This document shows positions 43,484-55,327 of a DNA stretch of 64,000 nucleotides, in pieces. Positions within the stretch are counted from its first letter, which is position 1. The number at the start of each line of letters is the position of its first letter. Where the stretch lies: the NCBI RefSeq assembly GCF_027579695.1, contig NC_083570.1:95297463-95361462 (forward strand). The letters are read 5' to 3'. The notes beneath the pieces are model-generated. The model searched no databases, was not told the origin of the DNA, and worked only from the letters and a program-made list of their open reading frames with translations. The position numbers were made by a program, and so were the translations under genes. The stretch is from Neoarius graeffei (Eukaryota > Chordata > Actinopteri > Siluriformes > Ariidae).

Positions 43484-44009
43484 ATGATCATCATCATCAT
43501 TACCACTGTCACCACCATCACCACCATCATGATGATCAACACTCTCACCACCACCACCATCATGATCATGATCATCGCCATTATCATCATGATCATCACC
43601 ATCACCACCATTATGATCATCATCACCATTATCATGATCATCACTATCATCACCATCACCACCACCATCATGATCATTATCATCATCGCCATCACCACCA
43701 TCATCATCATGATCATTACCATCACCACCACCATCATCATGATCATCACTATCATCACCATCACCACCACCATCATGATCATTATCATCATCGCCATCAC
43801 CACCATCATCATCATGATCATTACCATCACCACCACCATCATCATGATCATCACTATCATCACCACCACCATCATGATCATTATCATCATCATGATCATC
43901 GCCATCACCACCACCATGATCATCGTCATCATCACTATCATCACCACTACCATCACCACTATCATGATCACCATCATGATCATCACCATCCTCACCATCA
44001 TCCAGCCAG
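43484..44009. repeat. CAT/CAC/GAT trinucleotide minisatellite at the intron start
   Basis: About 525 bp of ATCATCATCACCACC-type units with a higher-order period (two near-identical blocks at about 43638-43770 and 43745-43880). It reads as poly-His/Tyr on + and poly-Asp/Gly on -, but has no start, domain or context, so these frames are not genes. It starts 30 bases after the splice donor. Confidence 0.95.
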
Positions 44010-44088
44010 AGCTGGCAGATTTGGATTGCGTGCCCCCAATCAATCCATTTAAAACCTACAAATTTACCAAATGACACCCCATCCAGGG

Positions 44089-44455
44089 GCAGCACAGTGG
44101 TGTAGTGGTTAGTGCTGTCACCTCACAGCAAGAAGGTTCTGGGTTCGAGCCCAGTAGCTGACGGGGGCCTTTCTGTACGGAGTTTGCATGTTCTCCCCGT
44201 GTCTGTGTGGGTTTCCTCCGGGTGCTCCGGTTTCCCCCACAGTCCAAAGACATGCAGGTTAGGTTAATTGGCGGCTCTAAATTGACCGTAGGTGTGAATG
44301 TGAGTGTGAATGGTTGTTTGTGTCTATGTGTCAGCCCTGTGATGACCTGGCGACTTGTCCAGGGTGTACCCCGCCTCTCGTCCATAGTCAACTGGGATAG
44401 GCTGCAGCTTGCCTGCGTCCCTGCACAGGATAAGTGGTTACAGATAATGGATGGT
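44089..44455 (+). mobile_element. V-SINE
   Basis: Head, V-domain and GGATGG tail. The flanks ACACCCCATCC and ACATCCCGTTC are only a partial duplication. Confidence 0.9.
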
Positions 44456-46549
44456 GATGGACATCCCGTTCACTCAACCTGGGTCAGATTTCCCAAAGGT
44501 ACCATAAAGCTAAGGTCATCTTAACTGTGACAGAATGTTATTCTCTCTCATCCTGCTATCTTTATCATTTAAAATCAAGCAATATCATATTTGTTTTGGA
44601 TTTTATATGTCTTAAGTCAGAAGAAGAGACATGACCACAAGCACCAACTAACCAGAGACATCCGTTATTGAGCCATAATTCAAACTGGCCCATAAAAAGC
44701 ATGTTGGTATTGGTTAAACTCTCAGGACCCATCAGTAGGTCCAGCCTCACACTGCTTACTCTCATAACCGCATTTCTTTCTTATTAGTTTGCTGTAGATA
44801 CACTTTAAGAAATGATGATATGCTTTAAGATTAATAACCTTAATAATAATAGTCTAATAGGTAAACACAGTATAGTCCCGGATGTCCCTGAACTGGCCGA
44901 TTTTATATGTGGCATCTACTGTATATACAATCACACTCCTCTTAAAGGTTTTCACTTTGGACAAACTCTGTTTGTCTCAGTCTAAGTGTGGGGAAAATAC
45001 CTTTTCATGTAGCTTCCAGCTTCCTAAAGTAAAGCCGTTCAAACTAATTTTCACACATGAATAAATGTTGATCTACAAACCAAATTCCACTTTTTAATCC
45101 GTGTCGAATTTGAAAATATCTCACTTTAAACAGGAAACCGGTGACACTTGACCCTGAGCTCATGAGATTCAGAGCAGAGCATTTTCCCAAATCCCAGTCC
45201 TGGAAACCCCATGCTATTCAGATGCTTTTGTATTTCCGCTATATGAACACATCTGATTCAGCCTGTGATCTGATTAACAAGCCCTTAATGACTGGGGCAG
45301 GTGTGATAAACCAGTGGACATGCGAGTGCGCACATTTGTTGAGAATTGGGTCAATTTCTCAGCCTAATTTTGTATTTTAATTATACAGCCACATCTTATT
45401 CAACCCCTGATCTAATTATCAAGCCTTTCAGAAAATGAGGCAGGTGTGTGTGAACCGGGGAAATCCATAAACGTGCAGAGCTTGTTTTCTCCAGGGCTGG
45501 GATTGGGAACCACTGATGTGGGGAAGCAAAAGCTGGAGCTAGAGAAAGGTTTTGCTGAAGGTTTTGAATGTGCTGCCAGTTGAGACCACTGGGGGGCATA
45601 CTGTTATAATCAGCACATCTTTATTAGGTGTTTACCCTGCCCTAGGCCATCAGTGTCTGTGATAAAAGAATAATAACTCTTGGAGTGGTCTGAAGTTGTT
45701 GTTTTTAATGCAGAATAAGTCTAGTTATGAAGTTAATAAAAAATGTATCTTAAAACACAGCAGTACATTGTTTGGTATTCTGGAAATTCTGGATATTTCA
45801 AAAACTGAGGAGAATATTAAGCACAATAATCAGACAGAGATGATGCAGATACTTAAAATGCCTGTAATTACTTTATTGGTCAGATAAACTGACAGTGATA
45901 TGAATATTTCAGTACCTCATTTTAATAGTTAAGCCTCCTGTCTTCTTCCGGTCTATGTATTTGTTTTCCCAAGTTGAGTTTTCTCTAAATGAGGCGTTAG
46001 ATGTATCAGAGTTAGTTCATGGACACACACAGTCATGATGCACCATCACCTGCCTTCATTAGTGGCTAATCTGGTGTCTCTCTGTTTTCACTGAGCGACG
46101 TTGCAGCATATGGCCAATTAAAAAGCATTTTGTAGGTAACTCAATGATTCCCCTTGATAATTATGATGAAAAAAGTTGGATATCAGGACCAGGCAATCAG
46201 AAGACAGGTAGGACATTTGGAGCTAATAGGACATATGGTTGGTTAATGATTTGTACTTTGTACTCAGTATAATTACAACAGTGAACAAAGTTTTGGATTC
46301 TAAAATAGAAAACAAAACAGAGTGAAATCCAGACTGGCAAAGATTTCAGACAACATCTAATTAGAACAGCATATATCCTGCAGAAAGTACCCCTTTTGGG
46401 GAAAAGTAAAATAAGCCAGGTTTTCCTGACAGTTACCTGCTGTTGTCTCAAAGTTGAAAAATGCTGATCATTTGTGGGGTTTGTTACAAGTATGGCATCA
46501 ATGTTTAATTGTAGCTTAAAGGAAAAACAGGCCTAAAGAGAGAGTCCAT
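44456..46549. other. Unassigned, probably intronic
   Basis: Two kilobases without a recognisable gene, RNA or repeat family. A 90-codon-scale reading frame (45141-45380, +) shows no domain. The nearby pair CCTGTGATCTGATTAACAAG (45263) and CCCCTGATCTAATTATCAAG (45404) hints at an old local duplication. Confidence 0.5.
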
Positions 46550-48715
46550 GCAGAGAGTCTATAGAGTCTCTTTACAGAGTGTCTACAGAGAGTCGATACA
46601 GAGTCGATACAGAAAATCTACATAGTCTATACAAATGTCTATACAGACAATCTATAGAGTTAATACAGTGATTATCTACAGAGAGTCTATAAAATCCATA
46701 CAGAGAGTCCATACAGTGATTATTTACAGAAAGTCTATATAATCCATATGGAGAGTCCATACAGTGATGATCTACAGAGTCCATACAGAGAGTCCATACA
46801 GTGGTTATTTACAGAGAGTCCATAAAGTGATTATTTACAGAGAGTCCGCAGAGTCCATACAGTGATTATTTTCAGAGAGACTATAGAGTCCATACAGAGA
46901 GTCCATACATTGTTTACTTAGAGTCCATGCAGTGGTTACTTACAGAGAGTCCATAGAGTCCATACAGAGAGTCCATACAGTGATTATTTTCAGAGAGTCT
47001 ATAGAGTCCACACAGAGAGTCCATACATTGGTTACTTACAGAGTCCATACAGTGGTTACTTACAGAGAGTCCATAGAGTTCATACAGAGAGTCCATACAG
47101 TGGTTACTTACAGAGAGTCCATACAGTGGTTACTTACAGACAGTCCATAGAGTCCATACAGAGAGTCCATACAGTGATTATCTACAGAGAGTCTACAGAC
47201 TCCATACAGAGAGTGCATACAGTGATTATCTACAGAGAGTCCATACAGTGATTATTTACAGAGAGTCCACAGAGTCTATACAGTGATTAGTTACAGAGAG
47301 TCTATAGAGTCCATACAGAGAGTCCATGCAGCGGTTACTTACAGAGTCCATACAGTGGCTACTTACAGAGATTCCATAGAGTCCATACAGTGGTTACTTA
47401 CAGAGTCCATACAGTGGTTACTTACAGAGAGTCCATAGAGTCCATACAGAGATTCCATACAGTGGTTACCTACAGAGAGTCCATACAGTGGTTACTTACA
47501 GAGAGTCCATAGAGTCCATAAAGTGATTATTTACAGAGAGTCCGCAGAGTCCATACAGTGATTATTTTCAGATAGTCTATAGAGTCCATACAGAGAGTCC
47601 ATGCAGCGGTTACTTACAGAGTCCATACAGTGGTTACTTACAGATATTCCATAGAGTCCATACAGAGAGTCCATACAGTGGTTACTTACAGAGTCCATAC
47701 AGTGGTTACTTACAGGGAGTCCATAGAGTCCATACAGTGGTTACTTACAGACAGTCCATAGAGTCCATACAGAGAGTCCATACAGTGATTATCTACAGAA
47801 AGTCTACAGAGTCCATACAGAGAGTGCATACAGTGAGTATCTACAGAGAGTCCATACAGTGATTATTTACAGAGAGTCCATAGAGTCCATACAGTGATTA
47901 TTTACAGAGAGTCCGCAGAGTCCATACAGAGAGTCCATGCAGTGGGTACTTACAGAGTCCATACAGTGGTTACTTAGAGATTCCATAGAGTCCATACAGA
48001 GAGTCCATACAGTGGTTACTTACAGAGTCCATACAGTGGTTACTTACAGAGAGTCCATAGAGTCCATACAGAGATTCCATACAGTGGTTACTTACAGAGA
48101 GTCCATACAGTGGTTACTTACAGAGAGTCCATAGAGTCCATACAGAGAGTCCATACAGTGATTATCTACAGATAGTCTATAGAGTCCATACAGAGAGTGC
48201 ATACAGTGATTATCTACAGACAGTCCATACAGTGATTATTTTCAGAGAGTCTATAGAGTCCATACAGAGAGTCCATACAGTGGTTACTTACAGAGATTCC
48301 ATACAGTGGTTACTTACAGAGAGTCCATAGAGTCCATACAGTGATTATCTACAGAGAGTCTACAGAGTCCATACAGAGAGTCTATACAGTGATTATCTAC
48401 AGAGTCTATAGAGTCCATACAGAATCCATGCAGTGATTATTTACAGAGTTCATAGTTCATACAGAGTCCATACAGCGATTATCTACAGAGTATATAGAGT
48501 CCATACAGCTAGTCCATGCAGTGATTATCTACAGAATCTAGAGTCCATACAGTGATTATCTACAGAGAGTCTATAGAATCCATACAGAGAGTCCATACAG
48601 TGGTTATGTACAGAGAGTCTATAGAATCCATATGGAGAGTCCATACAATGATGATCTACAGAGTCTATAGAGTCCATACAGAGACTCCATACAGTGATTA
48701 TCTACAGAGAATCTA
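46550..48715. repeat. 2.2-kb minisatellite built from 13- and 9-bp words
   Basis: Made from CAGAGAGTCCATA (13), CAGTGGTTACTTA or CAGTGATTATCTA (13) and GAGTCCATA (9), often combined to about 48 bp. Two broad sequence types alternate: GGTTACTTA-rich blocks in the middle and GATTATYTA-rich blocks at the sides. The reading frames inside are repeat artefacts. Not CRISPR: there are no unique spacers. Confidence 0.95.
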
Positions 48716-48895
48716 GGCAGTATACTATGGCTGGGTGAACTATTATCGGTTGTGATTTTGATTTGTTTTAGTTCTCACATAATGCAATTGAAAAATTATG
48801 TAGTTTATTTATAAATACTTTTCTTAATTAGAAAAGTCTTTATAAATAAAGAAATTAGACTTTGGAAAATTAGACTAAAAGAAATTAGACTTTGG
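48716..48895 (+). repeat. Minisatellite right flank, duplicated at 3.2 kb
   Basis: Matches 3210-3504 in the same orientation once the SINE tail at 3290-3430 is removed. It includes a small palindrome around ACTTTTCTTAATTAGAAAAG (48829-48848). It retains the empty target site of that SINE. Confidence 0.8.
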
Positions 48896-49480
48896 AAAAA
48901 TGTCAGCAAAAAAAAAACAATAAAAACAGCACCATCAGCAATACCAAACAGCAAATAGTGCAAACAATGGTTCTTTTACATAAAGGATATTTAAAAGGGA
49001 CATGCCATACATTTATATAATTCCCTGAGATGCCTTTGTCAAGTTTGTGAGTTTTTTAAAATCCATTTTTTACCCAAGTCTTTTTTAAATTGTGCAGTAT
49101 GTTAGTGTTTCGAAACACTTAGGAATCAAATAGAGCTTTTTTTGAGTCACAGTATTATTATGGTCTGAGCGTTGTGTTACACTCTGCTGCTGCCGCTTCG
49201 TTTTTTCAATGTGATCCCTGCCTAACAGTGTCAATAACACATACAATTACAATAGAAGACTGTCTTTTGAATATAAACTGAACACGTTTCATCTTCATGC
49301 ACTGATCTTATACTGTATATATGAGCCTACTGGCCTGTAATAGTAGATCATTGTATGACATGATATTATTGGTTGATATTATTTGTTTACTGCCCACATG
49401 TACATATTGACATTGTTAAATATCAGAACATATTTAGAGGCAGGTAGACAAGTACAAATCCATTTTTATTATTACACTTA
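48896..49480. other. Unassigned AT-rich stretch
   Basis: A-rich run near 48908. No feature recognised. Confidence 0.45.
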
Positions 49481-49834
49481 CACAACCCCAATTAAAAAAA
49501 ATTCGTAACTCTATGTAAAACAACTAAAAACAGAATGTGAAAATTTGAAAAACATGGAAACCCTACATTTCATTGAAAATAGTACAAAGACAGCATATCA
49601 AATGTTGAAATTGAGAAATTTTATTGTTTTTTGAAAAATATATGCTCACTTTGAATTTGATGTCAGAACATGTTTTAAAAAAATTTGGGACAGGGGCAAT
49701 AACAGAAAAAGTTGTGTAATGCTAAAAAAAAAATTGGTTAATCGGCAACAGGTCAGTAACATGATTGGGTATAAAAAGAGCATCCCAGAGAGGCAGTCTC
49801 TCAGAACTAGAGATGGGGAAGGGTTCACTACTCT

Positions 49835-50275
49835 TAAATTAAAAAATTAAATTCCAAGCCAAGAAGCCTCTTTTGTCACACGTACACTCGAGCACAGACT
49901 TAAGCACAGTGAAATTTAACCTCTGCATTTAACCCATCTGAAGCAGTGAACACACACATGCACACACAAGTGAGCAGTAAGCACATACACATACCCAGAG
50001 CAGTGGGCAGCTATGTTACAGCACCCAGGGAGCAGTTGTGGGTTAGGTGCCTTGCTCAAGGGCACTTCAGGCCATGGCTGCCACATGTTAACCTAACCAC
50101 CTAACCTTGAACTGTGAACTGTGAGGGAAACCAGAGCACCCAGAGGAAACCCATGCAGACACAGGGAGAACATGCAAACTCCACACAGAAAGGCCCCCGT
50201 CGGCCACTGGGCTCGAACCCAGAACCTTCTTACTGTAAGGCAACAGTGCTACACCACTACACCACTGTGCTGCCT
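49835..50275 (-). mobile_element. V-SINE variant with the alternative tail
   Basis: In reverse: tail with AAGCCAAGAAGCCTC and CACAGTGAAATTTAACCTC at left, central GAGGAAACCCATGCAGACAC block, tRNA-like head at right. Same architecture as 33428-34801. It sits in the Tc1 transposase start. The duplication is not clear. Confidence 0.87.
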
Positions 50276-51241
50276 CTGTGAAAGACTGCAGGGGCAAATA
50301 GTGCAACAGTTTAAGAATAATGTTCCACAACGTAAAATTGTAAAGAATTTGGGGATCACATCATCTATGGTCCATAATATCATTAAAAGACTCAGAGAAT
50401 CTGGAGAAATCTCTGTATGCAAGAGACAAGGCTGAAAACTGACATTGGATGCCTGTGATCTTCAGGCCCTCAGGAGACACTGCATTAAAAGCAGACACGT
50501 GTCTGTAGTGGAAATCACTATATTGGCTCAGGAACACTTCAGAAAACCATCGTCTGTGAAAACGGTTCATTACTGCATCCATAAATGCAAGTTAAAACCA
50601 GATATAAACAATATCCAGAAACACCGCCACCTTCTCTGGGCCTAAGCTCTTTTATGATAGACTGAGATGAAGTGGAAAATTGTCCCAAGCTCTGACGAAT
50701 CAAAAGTAGAAATTATTTTTAGAAATCATAGACACCACATCCTCCAGGCTAAAGAGGAGAGGGACCATCCGGCTTGTTATCAGTGCACAGTTCAAAAGCC
50801 AGCATCTATGATGGTATGAGGGTGCATTAGTGCACATGACATGGGTAGCTTGTACACCTGGGAAGACATCATTAATGCTGAATGATATATACACGTTTCA
50901 GAGCAATATGCTGCCATCCAGACAAAATCTTTTTCAGGGAAGTCCTTCCTTCTTTCAGCAAGACAATGCCAAACTGCTTTCTGCACATATTAAAACTGCA
51001 TGGCTCCATAGTAAAAGAGTCTGGGTGCTAAACTGGCCTGCCTGCAGTCCAGACCTGTCTCCCATTTGAAACATTTGGCACATTATGAAGCGCAAAATAC
51101 AACAGTGGAGACTCTGAACTGTTGAGCAACTGAAATTGTATATCAGGCAAGAATGGGACAACATTTCTCTTTCAAAACTACAGCAATGGGTCTCCTCAGT
51201 TCCCAAACATTTACAGAGTCTTGTTAAAAGTAGAGGTGATG

Positions 51242-52380
51242 TAGAGCCCTGCACTCCCGCGGGAGTCCCGTGGGACCCGCTGCAAAGCAGTGCGGCGCGG
51301 GACAAATTTTGAAAGCTCATTGCAGGCGCGGGCGGGAGTGCACATATGTGGCGCGGGCAGGAGCGGCGATAAACTGCAGTCCCGCTAACTAAAAATGTGT
51401 TTGAAATAAAATGTATAAATTATTAATCTATGTCTATCATATATAATTTGTGCTGGATATTTTATTTGGTATTAATAAAAACATTTTAAGATACCTAAAT
51501 TTGCTGAGAGAGTCAGATTGCCAGAGAAATAGCATCTTAAATTTGCTATTGATCACCCTAACAGGAAATCCTTTGGTCACTCTAATGACTCACAGTTCAT
51601 ACCCAGCTAGCAAGAGAACCATGAGTGAAGTGATTTAATGCTTGCATTAGTCTACAACTTTAGTCAGAGAGACATGTTACACAGTGACGGTAGGCTTGAC
51701 TCAATGCTATCCCAGAAATCCTTCCTGTAATATGCAAATTTGGCTGTCCAATCAGAGGCGGCCAAATTTGCATATTACAGGAAGGATTTCTGGGATAGCA
51801 TTGAGTCAAGCCTACCGTCACTGTGTAACATGTCTCTCTGATTAAAGTTGTAGACTAACTCAAGCAGTAAATCAATTCACTTCTCTTACTAGCTCTGCTT
51901 TGTAATAAAAAACAAAACAAAACAACACAACACCATTAGTACAAAGCAAGCCCATTCACTTTTTTATGCTGATCAGAGAATTACAATGGTTTCTCATATG
52001 ATAAAAATGTGTGATTTGCAATTAAATATTTTAATCGTTTGACAGCACTAATTATTATTATTATTAGAAACAGTACATGCTGAATTCAGAAACAAGGTAA
52101 ATAATAACGTGAGCTGTAGATATTTATGCTGAAATCCACTCAAAGTAGGGGGCGGGGCACCATCATGCTGTGTCAAGACAAGAACTTTCCTGAGAAATAA
52201 CGCGAACGTCTGCATCATGCAGGATTTGCGGGCGGGAGCGGGACTGAAAATCATAATTTTTTTGTGGGCGCGGGCGGGAGCGGGACTGAAAATCATAATT
52301 CTTTGCGGGTGGGAGTGGGACTGCACAATGTGGGCGCGGGCGGGAGCGGGACTGAAAAATCCGACCCGCGCAGACCTCTA
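51242..52380. mobile_element. hAT MITE with CGGGAGCGGGACTG terminal repeats
   Basis: Flanked by the perfect 8-bp duplication AGGTGATG (51234-51241 and 52381-52388). The ends TAGAGCCCTGCAC and, from the right, TAGAGGTCTGCGCGGG are imperfect inverted repeats. GC-rich subterminal arrays of GGCGGGAGCGGGACTG lie on both sides, repeated three to four times at the right. A large palindrome lies inside (51605-51894). Confidence 0.88.
51605..51894. repeat. Large near-perfect palindrome
   Basis: Left arm 51605-51744 and right arm 51761-51894, separated by 16 bases that include CCAATCAGAGG. The inner 95 bases per arm are almost identical; the outer part has a few changes and a short indel. It could be a separate fold-back insertion or an inverted duplication within the MITE. 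Confidence 0.92.
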
Positions 52381-53306
52381 AGGTGATGCAACACAGTGGT
52401 AAACATGCCCCTGTCCCAACTTTTTTGAAACATGTTGCTGACATCAAATTCAAAATGAGCATGTATTTTTCAAAAGACAATAAAATTTCTCAGTTTCAAC
52501 ATTTGATACAGTGCCTTGAAAAAGTATTCATACCCCTTGAACTTTTTCACATTTTTCCACCGTACAACCACGAACTTAAAAGTTTTTTATTGAGATTTTA
52601 TGTGATAGACCAACACAGAGTAGCACATAATTGTGAAGTGAAACAAAAATGATAAATAGTCTTCAAAATTTTAAACAAATAAAAATCTGAAAAATGTGAT
52701 GTACATTAGTATTCAGTCCCCCTGCGCCAATACTTTGGAGAGCCACCTTTTGCTGCAATTACAGCTGCAAGTCTTTTGTGGTATGTCTCTACCAGCTTTG
52801 CACATCTAGACACTGAAATTTTTGCCCATTCTTCTTTGCAAAATAGCTCAAGCTCAGCCAGATTGGATGGAGAGCGTCTGTGAACAGCAATTTTCAAGTC
52901 TTGCCACAGATGCTCAATGGGATTTAGGTCTGGACTTTGACTGGGCCATTCTAACACATGAATATTCTTTGATCTAAACCAGGGGTTTTCAAAGTGTGGG
53001 AGAGTGAGCCCCCCCTCGGAGAGCAAATAAACAACAGCGCCCCCCCTTACAATTTTTGTTGTTGCTATACTTAATGTTCCATTCGTATTTTTAAAAAAAT
53101 GGTTGTTGTACACATTATTTTTTTCTTTTTCACATTTTAAACATCTGTGCTTTTTAAAACATCTTGTTTTACACATTTTAAACATCCCATAGCATCGTTA
53201 GCTAGCATCTCTTGGCAGACAACACACTGTGGCAGTGGAGCATCTTCAGATCCAGTCCATGAAAATCCAAACTTTAAATAATCGTGGTCATACTTCCTTC
53301 TTTTTC

Positions 53307-54260
53307 CAGTCCCCCAGGATTCCGCGGGCCTTTTTTGTGATTGTTGTGGGCTAAAATGTCTGATGTTGCGGGGGGTTTTCCAAAAAAATTGCGATGAAAG
53401 TTGCGGTGTTTTTTAGGTTTTTGTTGCGATTACATTGCGGGAGGAAGTGAAAGTTGCGAGAAATTGTTGCAATTTTCTCTTTTTGTGATTAAAATTGAGT
53501 GATATGCTAAATATTAAGTTATTACTGAAAAAACTCTTGATTAAAAAAACAAAGAGAAATGGTCCAATAAACAACTTTACCAATATAAAAGATTACCAGG
53601 ACTACAAAAATGCAGAAAAATAGGCTTTACTTATCCAAATGCACCTGTTGGTTCAAAAGTTAAAGTGCAGAGAACCTCACAGCACAACATGAAGTTACCT
53701 TCAAATATAATATAAATGCCTCAGCTGTGTGCAGGCAGTCTCTCCTGAAGACTAAATTAAACAATAAGTATAAACTAATAAAATAAATGGCTCAGGCTTC
53801 ATAGAAGAAAAAAACAATTTGAACAGAATCTCACAGTATGATGCTGAAGCTGCCTAAACAATGGAAAATAAAATACCATTTTAGCAAAAATGTTGGCATC
53901 CATTAACTTCTTGTATTAAGTAAAAAAAATAAAGTGCACACAGTCCTTCACTGTAAACATAACACACTTTCAGTGTTGCCAGATACTGCTGACGTTTTCC
54001 AGTCCAAAATATGTTCAAAACCCGCCAAAATGCACTTGAAATCGTCCAATCTGGCAACACGACGCGCATGCTGCTTCTCTTGAACACACAGAAGTAAGGC
54101 GGAAGGTAGTTTGTCGACGTCACCTCAAGACGACGCCAACGATTGGTCAAATTTGCGGGAAAGTTGCGGTGATTGGATATAATTGCAACACCGCCCTGAA
54201 TTCGCGGGGATTGGTTGAATTTGCGCTGAAGTTGCAAATCGCAACATCCTGGAGGCTCTG
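53307..54260. mobile_element. Non-autonomous hAT-like insert in the ZBED-like hAT
   Basis: It separates the two transposase pieces of the host hAT. The ends CAGTCCCCCAGGAT and, from the right, CAGAGCCTCCAGGAT are imperfect inverted repeats. Flanks are T-rich (TCTTTTTC; TTTTTTTG), only a weak duplication. The interior repeats AAGTTGCGGTG/AATTGC motifs at both sides and includes a 91-bp-type miniature element. Confidence 0.65.
53971..54062 (-). mobile_element. Second copy of the 91-bp hAT miniature element
   Basis: CAGTGTTGCCAGATACTGCT to CCAATCTGGCAACAC is the reverse of the element at 12979-13069, with some substitutions. The 8-bp duplication is no longer evident. Confidence 0.82.
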
Positions 54261-55327
54261 TTTTTTTGCTTAGCCCAGACTTTGTCTCCTCACTCACTGT
54301 AGCTTTAGGTACTAAAAACCGATCCATTTTGTCTCTCACGTTGCGCCCCCCCTGAAGAACTCTGGCGCCCCCCAGGGGGGGCGCGCCCCACACTTTGAAA
54401 AGCCCTGATCTAAAACATTTCATTGTAGCTCTGGCTGTATGTTTAGGGTTATTGTCTTGCTGGAAGGTGAATCTCCTTCCCAGTCTCAAGTCTTTTGCAG
54501 CCTCCAACAGGTTTTCTTCCAGGATTGCCCTGTATTTAGCTCCATCCATCTTCCCATCAACTCTGACCAGCTTCCCTGTCCCTGCTGAAGAAAAGCATCC
54601 CCATAGCATGATGCTGCCACCACCATGTTTCACAGTGGGGATGGTGTGTGCAGGGTGATGAGCAGTGTTAGTTTTCCGCCACACATAGTGCTTTGCATTT
54701 AGGCCAAAAAGTTCAACTTTGGTCTCATCTGACCAAAGCACCTTCTTCCACATGTTTGCTGTGTCCCCTACATGGCTTCTTATCCCTGTCTTTCAACAAT
54801 GGCTTTCTTCTTGCCACTCTTCCAAAAAGGCCAGATTTGTGGAGTGTACGACTTATAGTTGTCCTGTGCACAGATTCTCCCACCTGAGCTGTGGATTTCT
54901 GCAGCTCCTCCAGAGTGATCATGGGCCTCTCGGCTGCTTCTCTGACCAGTGCTCTCCTTGCTCGCTCTGTCAGTTTAGGTGGACGGCCATGTCTTGGTAG
55001 GTTTGCAGTTGTGCCATACTTTTTCCATTTTTGAATGATGGATTGAACAGTGCTTCTTGAGATGTTCAGAGCTTGGGATATTTTTAATAACCTAACCCTG
55101 CTTTAAACTTCTCCAGAACTTTATCCCTGACCTGTTTGGTGAGTTCTTTGGTCTTCATGATGCTGTTTGTTCTTCAGTGTTCTCTAACAAATCACTGAGG
55201 CCTTCACAGAACAAGTGTATTTATGCTGAGAGTAAATTACACACAGTAGGACTCTATTAACTAATTAGATGACTTCTGAAGGCAATTGATTGCACTGGAT
55301 TGTATTTAGAGGTATTAGAGTACAGGG

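Larger units (their letters stand above)
49761..52400 (+). pseudogene. Tc1 transposase pseudogene of the outer shell
   Basis: Starts MIGYKKSIPE at 49761. A SINE then interrupts it, and it resumes at 50281 (LQGQIVQQFKNNVPQRKIVK; SSMVHNIIKRLRESGEISV). Further on come VVEITILAQEHFRKPSSVKT, QQDNAKLLSAHIKTAW, WPACSPDLSPI and a C-terminal end near 51140-51240. Stops and frame changes are many. Confidence 0.82.
52980..54407 (-). mobile_element. hAT element with BED-finger remnant, inside Tc1
   Basis: Ends CAGGGGTTTTCAAAGTGTGG and CAGGGCTTTTCAAAGTGTGG from the right. The 8-mers ATCTAAAC (52972-52979) and ATCTAAAA (54408-54415) are the duplication. On the minus strand it keeps the start of a ZBED/SCAND3-like transposase in two pieces (54340-54261, [20 protein letters not shown]; 53330-53185, KYDHDYLKFGFSWTGSEDAP then a CVVCQEMLA finger part), separated by a further insert. 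Confidence 0.85.
52730..55158 (-). pseudogene. Tc1 transposase pseudogene split by a hAT element
   Basis: Minus strand, from 55158: start MKTKELTKQ and HTH region with stops, 54725-54922 (ITLEELQKSTAQVGESVHRT), 54420-54753 ([54 protein letters not shown]). After the hAT insertion comes 52730-52980 ([36 protein letters not shown]). The DDE motif residues are largely visible, but stops and the insertion kill it. Confidence 0.88.

Noticed and set aside
43339..44095. Long poly-His, poly-Asp and poly-Met/Ile reading frames on both strands
   Set aside because: They are translations of a CAT/CAC/GAT minisatellite and are open in nearly every frame; no domain, and they overlap the KCTD exon out of frame.
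46550..48715. CRISPR array
   Set aside because: Vertebrate context, no unique spacers, both repeat and interval are themselves repeated.
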